Shown in pieces: positions 36,601-48,129 of a DNA stretch of 64,000 nt; position 1 is the first letter of the stretch; each line of letters starts with the position of its first letter. A program made the translations under genes and the position numbers. The stretch is from Allantophomopsis cytisporea (taxonomy: Eukaryota > Ascomycota > Leotiomycetes > Phacidiales > Phacidiaceae): positions 124,001 to 188,000 of the forward strand of contig CP103034.1 of the NCBI GenBank assembly GCA_024752435.1, written 5' to 3'. The notes below the pieces were generated by a model. That model was not told the origin of the DNA. It saw nothing but the letters and a program-made list of their open reading frames with translations, and ran no database searches.

Positions 36601-38535
36601 ACTCAATATTCAAGCTTTGATATCCCCTGGGCGCCGTCGACCGGCAAATCTTTGCAGCTCGTTGTGTACTTTGGACTAGCGATGGCCGCATACCCTGCTT
36701 TCTTCGCTCTATATCCCACGGTCGAGAGAACCAGGAATGTCCGTGGTCTTGAACTTTCAAATGGTGTTCGTGCCTTACCTCTCTGGCTTGCATATTTGGC
36801 TTTCGACTGGATCATTGTGCTTGTTGCTAGTGCCCTCGCTGTGATTATCTTTGCAGCCTCCTCTGGCATCTGGTATCATATCGGGTATCTATACCTGATA
36901 TTCATTCTCTTCGGATTGGCATCAATTTTGTTGTCGTATGTAGTGTCGATGTTTGCCAGATCACAACTTGCATCCTTTGCATTCGCCGCAGCTGGCCAAG
37001 CTGTCATGTTTTTGGTATACCTTGTTGCTTACCTTTGCACCCTAACTTATGCACCTATTAACAAGATCGACTATTATCTACTTGTGGTACATTTCACAGT
37101 AAGTGCGATTACACCTATGGGTAGCTTGATTCGGTCTTTGTTCTTGGCTCTAAACATCTTCTCTACAACCTGCGTTGGACGAGAGATTGCACCCAATCCC
37201 GCAGGTATTCTTCAATATGGAGGACCAATACTTTACCTGATTGTTCAGAGTTTTGTACTTTTTGGTATCCTTCTCTGGCTCGATTCAGGATCTGTTACGG
37301 CATGGTATCGAAGACTGCGAAAGCCAACGCCTAAGACTGAATCTACCGATGAAGTTGATGATGCTGTTGCCGAAGAGTTGCACCGAGTTTCCACTTCCAA
37401 CGATGGACTTCGTGTCCTCAACCTCACCAAATCATTTGGCTCCAACACTGCTGTTGACAATCTTACATTCGGTATCCAGACCGGTGAAGTATTTGCCCTT
37501 CTTGGTCCTAACGGTGCCGGAAAGAGTACCACAATCTCTCTGATTCGAGGTGATATACAACCGTCTCGAAATGGAGGCGATATCTTTATTGAGAACATTG
37601 CTATCAACAAGCATCGCGCTGATGCCCGTTCGCACTTGGGTGTGTGCCCACAATATGATGCCATCGACCAGATGACTGTCCTCGAACATCTACGCTTCTA
37701 CGCACGCGTAAGAGGCATCTCGGATGTTAACCACAATGTAGAGCAAGTGCTTCAGGCGGTAGGTCTCCAAGCCTTCGCCTCTCGCATGGCAGCCAAACTC
37801 TCTGGAGGTAACAAGCGGAAATTGTCTCTGGGAATCGCATTGATGGGCAATCCGTCAGTTGTGCTCCTCGACGAGCCCAGTTCGGGAATGGATGCCGCAG
37901 CCAAGCGCATCATGTGGAAGACACTCGAGTCCATTGTTCCGGGAAGAAGTATCTTACTCACCACGCACAGCATGGAAGAAGCTGATGCGCTCGCTGGCCG
38001 CGCCGGAATCATGGCTAGACGGATGCTGGCTCTGGGCACCACGGATGATTTACGCCACGCGCATGGAGATGTAGCGTACGTGCATCTGGTTACGAAGAGT
38101 GCGCCGCATAGTTCGGATGAAGAAATGGCTCGTATCAGTGATTGGATTCTTACTACCTTCCCGGGCGCAGAGGTCGAGGACAAGACCTACCACGGCCAGA
38201 TGCGTTTCTCCGTTCCTGGAAACTGGAATGCTGGGGCTACTTCGAAGTCAACGGATGCTGGCATCAGTGAGGTTCAGATTCGTGACGCGGATTCCATTGC
38301 TTCTTCGTCTCCGACCATCTCGCGCTCAAAACCCAACGGTGGCATCGGTGCTTTGGTCGGAGTCCTGGAGGCTCGGAAGGAAGAGTTGGGACTGGAGCAT
38401 TATTCTGTGGGTGCTACGACGCTCGACCAGGTTTTCTTGAGTGTTATCCAGAAGCATAATGTCGAGGAGGAGAATTCTAGAGGCCCGGTGAAGAAGAGGA
38501 GAGGCTTCCAAATTCAGTCGCTGATGGGTCGGTAG
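33627..38535 (+). CDS. Full-size ABC transporter, ABCA-type
   Basis: The protein has 1,618 residues from exons 33627..33666 and 33719..38535. The 52-nt intron rejoins as TAKTILINLNRHAFSTVIRA, a typical ABCA N-terminus. The layout is TMD1 - NBD1 - TMD2 - NBD2. A first membrane helix sits near residue 30 with a large loop after it, and a membrane cluster at about 190-350. NBD1 has Walker A GANGSGKSTT (about 505), signature SGGQKRKL and Walker B CCIDEVSSGLDP. TMD2 begins near 780, with its loop and then helices at about 985-1160. NBD2 has GPNGAGKSTT (about 1276), SGGNKRKL and LLDEPSSGMD. Members of this subfamily move lipids or hydrophobic compounds across the plasma membrane or vacuolar/endosomal membranes. 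No biosynthetic cluster surrounds it. NBD1 has Val in place of the usual Pro after the Walker B Asp-Glu. Confidence 0.94.
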
Positions 38536-39325
38536 ACGGTGATAGATTTCAATGTCCAACAAATTAATGTCAACTTTGTATACTGACAGTGACTGACTCC
38601 ATGTTTGTGTGTTGTCCTCTTCTCTTACTGTCTTTTCACGATTCAGTTCAGAATTACGACAGGCCGTGCCCCTTCTGATAGTTCACCTTGACTATTCTGC
38701 AGGTCAGAATGATTTGCCGTGTCAGCTTATTTGTCCTAAGCATTGTCGGGCTGATTCGCGCACGCCCATTTTGAGAAGGGGTCATGATACCATTTGAACG
38801 AGATCAGAGCATTATTATAGCGACCCGCTAGTGATGGGCAAATTTAAATAGTATAGCCTACAGACTTTCGCGCCACCTGGTCGTTTTTACACCGCACTCA
38901 TGCAAGTCGAGTACAGCCTTGCGACGATCAGTCGAGACGAGGCAGATTCGTGTATCATGACATAGCAATACCTCAGCAAGAGACTCTCCAGCCGTATGAT
39001 TTACTTGAAATCTCTGAAATCATTTCATTTCGTCTCGATAACTTGAGTAAGTACACAAATAAAAAAACAAATAATTAATTAAGGAGAATAATCGGAATTC
39101 CGTGAAAGAATCAACGCTCATACATATGCAAGATGAATAATTAACCATATTCACCAGGGGCTCATCACTTGTATTTGCCTTATTTTGATTCGTCGTTTAT
39201 TGTTCATAAAGTGATATAAATAGAATTATAGTGTAGGCCAACCATGCAGTATTCCGGGAATAAGTCAAGCATGAATAAATGTACATAAGGCCGGGTAAGC
39301 CTTAGCAAGGCAAAGTACGTACATC

Positions 39326-39362
39326 GTACATCCATAGTACATCCATAGTACATCCATAGTAC
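39326..39362. repeat. 11-bp tandem repeat GTACATCCATA, 3.4 copies
   Basis: Three exact units plus a partial one lie in noncoding DNA. Confidence 0.9.
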
Positions 39363-39579
39363 CATATAAGGTCAATGATGCCTACGTAGTGGCTTGGCCA
39401 TGCCCCGTAACTGCGGACATGCGGCGTTGTGTGTGTGTGGCACACGAGGGAATGGGTGGCGCGTAATCTAGGCTACTGCTGCTGTTGCCTACAGCAATCT
39501 TGCTCCGTGCATTGACATTGCAGAGGTGATCCACCCCCCATACTACATACATACATACATAACAACCTCAACGTCCCGA

Positions 39580-39626
39580 CATCCACATCCACATCCACAT
39601 TCACATCCACATCCACATCCACATCC
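39580..39626. repeat. Hexanucleotide repeat (ACATCC)n, about 8 copies
   Basis: This is near-perfect, with one T substitution. It lies 110-160 bp upstream of the ATG at 39737, so it may be in the 5' leader. A (CATA)4 run sits at about 39546-39561. Confidence 0.9.
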
Positions 39627-39736
39627 TACGATATCGACTCTGCATCAAATAACGACATCGTGAACCTTCACGACTCAATACTATCCTGTTGACCTTCTGC
39701 GTGCAGATCACCACATCCATCCCTATAAGCTTCATT

Positions 39737-40879
39737 ATGGATCACGTCTTCTCTCACGTCGTCCGTAGAGGAGTCGACTACGCGCAGCAGAGCTTCAAAT
39801 ACACCCTTCCACCCACCGGTAACGATGTCACCACTACCGACTCGTCTGCTGCCTACCAGTCCGGCCAGGATGCCGGCCAGATGCTCAGTTCGCTGAACAT
39901 TCCAACCTGGTACGCCGTCATCGCCATGGTCACCGCACTGTTCCTTTGTGTTGCCTCCTCCGCCATCAACTACGTCCTCATGCACGTCATCGCCACCCTC
40001 ACCATGGTCGAGTCGCCCTCCGCCGACGCATATGTCCCGCTCGAAACCGACGCAGACAAAGACAACAAGCTCGACACGGTCCCAGAGCTACTCCTCGTCA
40101 AGCAGCCCATGATCACCTCCAAGATCAGGACCTCCCTCCGCCACCTCCGCTCCGTCGGCGGTACCTGGGCTCCCGTCCGCGGCGCCGCCCTCGCCCTCTT
40201 CAACTCCTTTGTGACTCTCCACCTCGCCAAGTCCATCAACTGGGTCATCGGCGGCGGCTTCATCGGCATGGCCATCACCCCCGTCATCGCAGCCGTCATC
40301 CTCGCGCGCCTGTCCATGGCCTGGACGCACATTGTGATCTCCGCGCCAAGCGAGAAGAGATGGTTCCAGCGTCTTGGATCGGCCCGCGATGGAAAGTGGA
40401 AGAAGGTCGCTGGGCCAACTGCGCTCCTCGCGGTCGCGAGACAGGCTGCTGTCGGCCTCCCATTGTTCTTCGCCTCCAAGTCCGGCTTGGAGAAGTACAT
40501 GGACCAGGAGAAGATGCAGCAGATCAGCCAGGCTGAGGCCACCAGCGCTATCTTGACTCTCCTTGGTATCTTCTTCTTGGGTGTTGCACTTCACGTCTTG
40601 GTTGTCATCCCGGCCAAGGTCACCCTTACCCGTGTGCAGGCCTCCCTCCTTTCCGACGAGGAGGAGACCATCGTTCCTTTCGACCGCTCCTTCGGTGGAA
40701 AGGTCGTACCAGCTATCGTTGGTGGAAGCGGTGTTATTGGCACCCTTGATGCTTGGAAGTCCTTCACCTGGGCGTCTAGAATCCGCCTTATGAAGCTCTA
40801 CTTCAAGGCTTTCTGCATCACCACCTTCTTGTATGGCTTCGTCACCTTTGGCCTTGTCCTTCCTGTACTCTTCTTTTAA
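39737..40879 (+). CDS. Conserved multi-pass membrane protein, unknown function
   Basis: This is a single-exon gene of 380 residues. I chose the ATG at 39737 over an upstream non-ATG extension because MDHVFSHVVRRG reads as a natural N-terminus. Hydrophobic segments occur at about 54-85 (WYAVIAMVTALFLCVASSAINY), 140-190 (with a Gly-rich GGGFIGMAITPVIAAVI), 275-300 and 355-380. An acidic loop (LETDADKDNK) lies between the first two. Codon use is strongly GC-ending, unlike the AT-rich neighbours, which suggests high or constitutive expression. I do not recognise a characterised family and assign no function. Confidence 0.85.
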   Translation: MDHVFSHVVRRGVDYAQQSFKYTLPPTGNDVTTTDSSAAYQSGQDAGQMLSSLNIPTWYAVIAMVTALFLCVASSAINYVLMHVIATLTMVESPSADAYVPLETDADKDNKLDTVPELLLVKQPMITSKIRTSLRHLRSVGGTWAPVRGAALALFNSFVTLHLAKSINWVIGGGFIGMAITPVIAAVILARLSMAWTHIVISAPSEKRWFQRLGSARDGKWKKVAGPTALLAVARQAAVGLPLFFASKSGLEKYMDQEKMQQISQAEATSAILTLLGIFFLGVALHVLVVIPAKVTLTRVQASLLSDEEETIVPFDRSFGGKVVPAIVGGSGVIGTLDAWKSFTWASRIRLMKLYFKAFCITTFLYGFVTFGLVLPVLFF

Positions 40880-41400
40880 GCTTGTATGAATACCGATAAG
40901 AGATAGGATACCCCTATTTTCTGTGCGCAAGCTTGTACAACTATTAGCGCTTCACTTCTACGCATCAGTCTCCTTTCAATGTCTATGAAATACAGTAAAA
41001 TCAAATTGAATAAAAACATTTGCTTGCATCCACTTTTCACTTGACATGATGTAACACCTCGAGGTTGTACATGTTGCTCTTGATGTGACTCTGAACCAGT
41101 ATACTTTTCACAACTATTAGTCTCAAAATACTACACCGGTCTACATAGTTTTCGTACTCCAGAAATGCTCTTCATCTTATTTATCATTGCTCTTGATTTC
41201 ACAGATCATTGTTTCAGTGACTGTCTGGGCGAGTTGGAATTAGATTATCACAGTACAGAATCTATGCATACTTCAAGAACTCAAAAATCCTCCACAAAAA
41301 ACCTTGGCTCCATGCCGGATATAGTCCCATAATACACAAAAACCTCCTCATACCATCCCTCCATTCCCATTTTCCCTCCCAATATCTCACACCACCAACC
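40880..41400. other. Convergent 3' region, no gene seen
   Basis: This lies between two convergent genes and contains no supported feature. Confidence 0.5.
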
Positions 41401-42075
41401 CTACCTTACACTCCTCCCCCCACTCATCCGCCGACTCCTCCTCGCCCGCCTAATCTCCTCCTCGGGATTGCCGCCAGCATAAGCATTCGGATCCACAATC
41501 CGATACCCGCCACTATCCCGCCTCTCGCGACTCCGCCGCTTCTTCCTCCGCGGCGGCGGGCTATGCTCCTCAATAACCACCACCTCATCGTCGTCCTCGC
41601 GCCGGCGGCTCGCCCTGCGCTCCCGCCTCTCCTCAACCACGACGCCGACGCGCTCCACGCCCGGCGGCGGCGGCACCGGCGCCTCGACCACCACCGGGAT
41701 CGGCACCTCGCGCACCTCGCGCACCTCGCGCACCGTCTCGCGCCGCGGCGACCGGCTGCGTTCTCGCATCGGCACCCGTTCGCTGCGCACGCTGCGCTCG
41801 CGCGTGATCGTCTTGGATCGTCGCCGCGTTGATACGACGCTCGTCGCTATCTCGGATGATGATGCCGGCGATAGCCCTTGCATGCATGTGTAGATTAGCC
41901 ATAGCACTAGCAGGAAGCCGGCTACGCTGCCCAGTACGATGCCGATTATTGTGCCTGGTGCGAGGGAGTTCGTTAGGTAGGGGTAGTAGGGCGGTAGGGC
42001 GACTAGGGTTTGGCGGCGGAAGAGATGCGTTGTTGTGAGGGTTGCGGTGGTGAGTGTTGTCGAGAGAGGCGCCAT
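41401..42075 (-). CDS. Single-pass membrane protein with charged Arg/Ser-rich tail
   Basis: The protein has 224 residues from the ATG at 42075. A short Thr-rich luminal N-terminus precedes one transmembrane helix (GTIIGIVLGSVAGFLLVLWLIY, about 41-62). The cytoplasmic tail is dominated by Arg, Glu and Ser: SRSPRRETVREVREVREV, a Pro/Val stretch, a block of acidic residues, then RRKKRRSRERR. A 9-bp direct DNA repeat at about 41707-41733 makes the REV triplets. The protein type (Thr-rich ectodomain, one TM, RS-like tail) is common in filamentous ascomycetes and has no established function. No signal peptide is obvious, so it is probably a type III or signal-anchor protein. Confidence 0.75.
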   Translation of the reverse strand: MAPLSTTLTTATLTTTHLFRRQTLVALPPYYPYLTNSLAPGTIIGIVLGSVAGFLLVLWLIYTCMQGLSPASSSEIATSVVSTRRRSKTITRERSVRSERVPMRERSRSPRRETVREVREVREVPIPVVVEAPVPPPPGVERVGVVVEERRERRASRRREDDDEVVVIEEHSPPPRRKKRRSRERRDSGGYRIVDPNAYAGGNPEEEIRRARRSRRMSGGRSVR

Positions 42076-43750
42076 TGTTGTTTGGTTGTGCTTGTTGGTG
42101 GTCTTGATGCGATGCAAGATGTCAGACCGTAGTATGCGCCCAGAGCGGGCAGCGAACCGCTACGAGGGGGTTCTTCTGCTTCCCTTGGGACTGGAATTGT
42201 TTTCCTTTTTGGTTATCGTGGTTTACACTTTGCTGTGTATGTACGTATGTAGTTGCGATAAAATATCGCGATGTATATCGTTCTGCGTAACCGTTGTCGC
42301 GATGGCTACGGTGATCCGATGAGCCGGAGATATGATATGATAGCTATCTTGATCCTCCGTTACATGGAGTTCGCATATAGTCTTGCAGGTATATATGTGG
42401 GTAGCCGACGTATGTATTGGTCAGAGGTCCTCGAGGGGATTGTAATTATCATTGCATTGTGGCAACTGGCAACAGTGAAGAATGAACGAGTGAATAAATC
42501 ACCAAGACAGGTGATGTGTTCTGAAAGGGCAGACAATGAGCAGAGATGAAGAGGAGAAGAGGAGAAGAGGAGAATGTGCAAGTGAGATACGAGAGATGAG
42601 ATGATGACCTTTGTCCGTTGGTGTGGGATGGGATGTCGCATTACCACGAGCTACCTTTCACGCCTTGGATTTTTCTCCTACCGATGCAAGTATCTCCAGT
42701 ACTGCGTCAGCTGTATGCAGGATGTTACTCGCTCGATATATGGCCTCGACTGGTCTTGACCGGTTGTTCTGACATTTGGAGAGGCTGGGAATCCATTCGC
42801 TGCACACGCAACATGTTGGGTCGGCTTAATTGGTGGTGAATGAAGGAGGCTGGTTAACTTTCGACCAGGATCATCCGAAGTCGAGTACAGACGTTGTAAT
42901 TACTAACCGCGCCGAATTGCGTAAAAGAATTCTTTACAAGAGTGTCAATAATGAAGTCGAGGGATGACACGATGTTCCACTTGGGAAGACCTTGAAGTTG
43001 ATGATGACATTCCTTAGTCCATAGCAACAGGTACTGTAGGTGAAGAAAGTGGAGACATGTCACTCTCACTTGTTGTGAATGACAAAATCACGTGATAGAC
43101 ATTAGGAAGAAAGAAATCAATCGCTACATCGGCCGACTGTATGGTAAACCATCAAACTGATATTTAAAATATATCGATGCTTTTAATGCCAGTCTTGCTG
43201 TTCTCTCGACCATAAAACATCAAAAATGAAGAATATGTTCCGAAGACCTCTGCGGGACCGGACAATTTAGAAATACGATTGGCGATATGGTAGACATCAA
43301 GTAACGAATAAGACACCAGAGAGTATACTTGGTCTCTGCACCGGAACTAGAGATCTAGAGAATCCTGCAAGACTTGGGATTGTATCGATAATAAATGGAC
43401 AACCAACAAGATGCCTTTGGTAAATTGAAATCGGTAGGTATCTACTAGAGCGACTCGATCTAAACGTAGTGTCGACAATCATGCCCAAACCAAAAGGAAG
43501 ATCAATAGTCACATACCCCAAGTGTACCACAGCTATCTTAACAAGTGAGAATACCTCATGACAAACCCTCTTAGGTAGGCAAACATGATAGCGGATACGC
43601 AGTCTCGAAGACATTGCAGTCTTCGCCGGCGTGTGACTTAGAAGTTGTGCTTGGTATGTCATTCCTCTATTTCGAGTCCTTATAAGAAACACAACATCCT
43701 GTGAGCTATAAAATATCATCGCCTGCAACTTTTCCGTTGAATGGTTATAG
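42076..43750. other. Intergenic, no gene seen
   Basis: This is the upstream region of the single-pass membrane protein and the downstream flank of the amidohydrolase. A GAAGAGGAGAA-type purine repeat occurs at about 42546-42575. A minus-strand frame at 43297-43788 has no recognisable features. Confidence 0.5.
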
Positions 43751-45139
43751 TCAACGCAGGAATGCAAAAGCTGCAACAGCAAATGCATCTAAAGCAACAG
43801 TTAATGTAGGTGATATCGTTGGTGCGAAAAATGGACTGTGGTTACCTGCATAGCACATTAATTTCAGAACATAAATCTGCATTAGAACTGTGATCATAGT
43901 ACCAGGAATGTCTTCGGCAATCCTCCCCTTCGTCTCCGCAACATCCCATTTCTGTGGATCGATGCCGCCATAGTTCCAAAAGCAGCTCGGTGCTGAGACA
44001 GCCAAGTTCGCAAAGTCTTCGCTACCCATTGAGATTGGGCCATTTGGAGAAAAGCTCTCTCCGAAGTACTCGGTCATCGCACACGACACAGTCTCGGTGA
44101 CAGTCTCATCGTTATACAGTAGAGGAAATGAACTAGTTGCCTCGATCAATGGAGGTTTGGGAGATCCAGCAGCTTGGCATTCTGCGTTGATAATGCGATG
44201 AATAGCTGCTTTGACACGCGCTCGTGATTCGAGGCTGAAAGTCCTAGTATTGATTAGAAGTTTCGCCTCTCCACTGATGACATTCTCTACAGCACCGGCC
44301 TGTAAGGCTCCAACTGTAAGAACGACCGCCTCTTGCGGACTCGTCTCCCTACTCACGATCGTCTGTAACTTCATTACAGTGCTGGAAGCCAAGACGACCG
44401 GATCAACTGTCATATGCGGTCTGCTTCCGTGCCCTCCACGGCCAAAGAGTGTTACGCGATAACTATCTGCGGCGCTACCAAATATCCCCTTCCTGGTATA
44501 AAGCTGCCCTGCTCGGATAGGCATCACGTGCGCTCCCAAAGCCAGATCTGGTTTTGGAATGCCATGTCTTTTCGGGTCATATAAGCCATCGTCGACCATA
44601 GCTTGCGCACCAGCGGCGCGTTCCTCGTTGGGTTGGAATAGCAGCACAACTGTTCCGTTCCAATGGTCTCGGCAAGCATTCAGGAGTTCCCCAACGGCTA
44701 TCAGAGACGTGATATGCATATCGTGGCCACATGCATGCATCACTGGTTTTTCGATATTATCAGTTATGTCGACCATCTTCTTGGTACTTGCATAAGCTAG
44801 CCCAGTCTGCTCTTGCAGCGGCAAAGCGTCGATGTCAGCTCTAAGAAGAATAGTCTTGCCATTGCCATTTCTGAGAATGCCGACGACGCCGTGCCCGCCA
44901 ACGTTCGTTCGGACTTCAATATCATTCAGAGCTCGTAGATGCTGTGTGATTAAGGTGGCTGTTTCGCTTTCTTGGAGTGACAATTCGGGATTTCCATGGA
45001 GGGTACGGTACAAGACTTCGTACGTATCAAGACTCGGTCGTGACCTGGCAATAAGCTCCGAGACGTCAGGCCTCCCTAAGGCATTGGATGCCATTGAAAT
45101 GTGCGGTGTGGACGATTGGCTAGAGTCGTGAGGCTGCAT
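43751..45139 (-). CDS. M20D-family amidohydrolase (aminoacyl/auxin-conjugate hydrolase-like)
   Basis: The protein has 443 residues from exons 45139..43903 and 43845..43751, with a 57-nt intron (GTACTA...GCAG). The splice makes the conserved ending IPGNHSPFFAP. The first ATG is 45139; MASNALGRPDVSEL at 45094 is an equally good start. Metal-binding motifs of the M20D group are present: ACGHDMH (Cys and His), FQPNEE, and LGAHVMP. The C-terminal NHSPFF carries the last His ligand. The dimerisation lid is GGHGSRPHMTVDP. Family members split N-acyl or amide bonds of amino acids (hippurate, IAA-amino acids, N-acetyl amino acids) using two divalent metal ions. No targeting peptide is clear, so it is probably cytosolic. 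Confidence 0.92.
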   Translation of the reverse strand: MQPHDSSQSSTPHISMASNALGRPDVSELIARSRPSLDTYEVLYRTLHGNPELSLQESETATLITQHLRALNDIEVRTNVGGHGVVGILRNGNGKTILLRADIDALPLQEQTGLAYASTKKMVDITDNIEKPVMHACGHDMHITSLIAVGELLNACRDHWNGTVVLLFQPNEERAAGAQAMVDDGLYDPKRHGIPKPDLALGAHVMPIRAGQLYTRKGIFGSAADSYRVTLFGRGGHGSRPHMTVDPVVLASSTVMKLQTIVSRETSPQEAVVLTVGALQAGAVENVISGEAKLLINTRTFSLESRARVKAAIHRIINAECQAAGSPKPPLIEATSSFPLLYNDETVTETVSCAMTEYFGESFSPNGPISMGSEDFANLAVSAPSCFWNYGGIDPQKWDVAETKGRIAEDIPGTMITVLMQIYVLKLMCYAGNHSPFFAPTISPTLTVALDAFAVAAFAFLR

Positions 45140-46055
45140 TAACAAACGTGTCGAATCAGCTGTTCAAGGTGCAAAGTTGTTGTCACTTGTAGAAGTTAAG
45201 AGCTGCAAAATAGAGAACATTGCTGACAAGAACATTCCCGAGTCCAAGATATGCCATACCTTGGGAGGCATCATGCGGGCAACAACATTGTTCTTCAGCG
45301 GGGAAGTGGGTGAGCGTGAGTGTGAGTGCGAGTGAGAGTGACATAGCCCGTTGTGTGCGTCATACTAAATAGGGTTACAACAAGCCTACCCCGGATGTTC
45401 AACGTCGTTTGTTACTAATGGGATTTGGTTCGCTAATTGGCCACTCTATAGATTTAAAAGCGTCTAATATCCTTAGCGCCTACTCTCCGCCATCTAGCTA
45501 CGGTACTAATACCCCAGATAATTCAGGTAGCGACTGAACACACCCTGTCACTACGAGAAACACTAACTTAAAATGCTCCGAGGAATGGCATCAAACATAA
45601 ACCCTTCTAAAGTCTAATCAAACTACAGAGATACGATAACTAAACCATAGACCCACCATAGACCACCATTGATTTGATCCGGCGTCTAGTTGATGGACTA
45701 AAAGTATGCTGCGGCTTCCAAGACTGGCACGCATACACAGCTCATTTGAAGTATCAAACTCTTTCACCTTGTTCTGAAGCACTTTGGCCTCAACCGCATG
45801 ATTGGAAGTTATATAGTAAACAACAAACATATCATAATCCCTGGTAGAGGCCCAGGAAGAGAAACCGCACGGTTATCGCAGTTATATGCGTTATGTTTAC
45901 GCTTCATTTCATCCACAAAAGAGCCTCCTGTGCAATCTTGATCAGCTGTTTCTTCCTCGGCTGTCCTCTTTTCTACACACGAAGTTACTCAAATCACATA
46001 CAAAACACCCCAGAATCTTCATACTTATTGGAAAGAAACTCATCTTCTCAAGTTG
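45140..46055. promoter_or_regulatory. Divergent intergenic region, no gene seen
   Basis: This is 0.9 kb between two divergent starts. A GTGAGTGYGAGTG-type repeat at about 45318-45340 is the only structure noted. Confidence 0.4.
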
Positions 46056-46895
46056 ATGATAATGGCTTCTACTGATCACCGTCCTCAGCTGCTCAGCTTA
46101 CCACTAGAGCTCCGCGAGCATATATATAGCCAGGTGTTTCCCATTCAGAACGAAATGTGTTGCATCTTATCATTGCAAGCATTCGATGCGACTCACAACT
46201 GCATACTTGGTTTGATGCTTTGCAATAAACAGATATCCCACGAAACCCGCAACATCCTGCACTGTCGAACGATCTCATTCTCTTCTAATCCCAACAACGG
46301 GCACATCATATCCAACATCCCATGTCTTCATGGGATGACTTTCTCGACGGTACGGTGTATAAGAGTTGAGCTCAATCCATTCCAGTCTATTACTAGCATA
46401 CCTGCACTATGGTCGTCACTCCTCGTCATCTGTCAGTTCCTGAGAAAGGCCCCTAGAATTCTCCATCTACAGATCATATGCGACGGTACACTCCCGTGCA
46501 CAAAGCCGCCACTATACATCAATGAGGATGACCTCGACCGTGGACCTTTCAACATCGCCCTCCAGCTACAACCATTCAACCTTCTCAGCAACATTGGAAA
46601 GGCAGAGGTCGCTATTCTTGGCGGCCCTTTGAATGACCTCTGGTCCAGTAACGACCTGTTGTACGACTTCATCGTACGCTTTACGAAACGACTGGAAGCT
46701 CCCCATGCAACAGATACGATGCATATCATGAACCTTCAACGATTGCATTGTCAGATGCAGCAAAGTCCGGATTCTCTTTGGTGTGCTGATTCTTATCCAA
46801 ACACTTTCACAAGCCTTGTCAACGACTCGGCGATCATACTCCCATCGGCTGAAAGAAGGGATGATGGAAGAAGCTGTACCCCGCTGGTTGTGTAG
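46056..46895 (+). CDS. F-box-like / 2EXR-type protein
   Basis: This is a single-exon gene of 279 residues from the first ATG (46056); the next ATG at 46062 has a better context. It opens with LLSLPLELREHIYSQVF, the helical pattern shared by fungal F-box-like and 2EXR proteins. CNKQISHETRNIL follows, the usual second block of this family. The rest is poorly conserved and ends SCTPLVV. It is likely a cytosolic or nuclear protein of the large, mostly uncharacterised fungal F-box-like group. Confidence 0.75.
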   Translation: MIMASTDHRPQLLSLPLELREHIYSQVFPIQNEMCCILSLQAFDATHNCILGLMLCNKQISHETRNILHCRTISFSSNPNNGHIISNIPCLHGMTFSTVRCIRVELNPFQSITSIPALWSSLLVICQFLRKAPRILHLQIICDGTLPCTKPPLYINEDDLDRGPFNIALQLQPFNLLSNIGKAEVAILGGPLNDLWSSNDLLYDFIVRFTKRLEAPHATDTMHIMNLQRLHCQMQQSPDSLWCADSYPNTFTSLVNDSAIILPSAERRDDGRSCTPLVV

Positions 46896-48129
46896 GCAGA
46901 CTACCACCATACACCGTAACATTCAACCTCCTGGTCTGTCATATATGGTTATTCTTTAGTTGCACGTAACTTCGAAATTTTAAGGCAGTGAACACGAAGA
47001 ATCTAGGAGAAGTGGGGTCATAGACGTGCATCGTTTTGAGTCTTGTTGAAGTTGCGTGTTGTTGAAGCAAATTGCAAATCCAGTCAACTGGCAGACCACC
47101 AATCAAAATCTGATGATGACGGCTAGAAAAAGTTTCTGGCTACAAAATATGGTCAACTCAATTCTCCTGTGCTTTCTCCATAAGGCAGTTTTCGATTTCA
47201 CGCTTTACTTTCAATTTCTTCTGCCAGCTTTTCAATTTTGGGTCTTCATCCAGCCGAACTCTGATATATCTGCGGTATCGTTACTGGTGAAATCACCCTG
47301 TACTTTGACTTTGTTATTATCTTTCATCAAAATTCTAAATGGCATCTTTTAATTGCTCCGTCAAGCCCTTTATCTTCTCCAGTTTTCTCTTAGCCTCGTC
47401 TTCCCTCCGCAAACGAGATGTACACATAAGACGAAAAATGGACAGATCTTCTATTTGATATGTCTACGTTGATATCTTTCATAAGCGCTCTATTCAATTC
47501 TTAGCGCCATAAGGATATAGGATTATCGGAAACTTCCAAGACAGGTGGTTGGTGAAGAATACACTTCTGTAAGACATATCTTTAGCTGCTACTCGCCGTC
47601 CCCATATTCGCGTTGTACAACATAACAGCTGCACGGGACGTTTGTTCATCAGCATTATATGGTATTATATCAGCAGCTTGCAGGCATACTTGATAAAAGA
47701 CAATAGAGAGCATGAGCGGCAATTGGGTTATAGAGCGGCAGAGAATTATTGAACATAATGCGCAGCCAAATTATAAGGTCCGGGCACGGATAGATATTTA
47801 GTGTATTATTGGCTCAAGTAAAAACAAGACATCACGTTGTCACATGCAGTAGATGCAAGGTTTACAACGTCAAACCATCTTCTGCGTCTGCCATACCGTC
47901 TTGCAACAATAACAGGTTATCGTTCTCTCTTCTCCTCCTGAGATAAAATTTCCTTTCTCATGGTTTTTTCTTTGAACTAACTGAATACGCCGCCGTACTT
48001 TGCACGATAAAGCATAAATCGTAACACACCCGACATACTATAAAGGCTTTGGGATTATCTTACGACTTCTAAGTCTTTCAATCCGGAAACAAAAAATTTG
48101 TGTTGAACTGCCCGAATTCAAAATCTACC
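46896..48129. other. AT-rich intergenic, no gene seen
   Basis: This is the upstream region of the PLP/M20 fusion gene. A 98-residue frame at 47056 is hydrophobic and AT-driven, without recognisable motifs. Confidence 0.5.

Larger units (their letters stand above)
38536..39736. other. Intergenic with short tandem repeats, upstream of a membrane-protein gene
   Basis: No gene is seen. An 11-bp repeat lies at 39326-39362, and CATA and ACATCC repeats lie just before the next gene, probably in its promoter or leader. Confidence 0.5.
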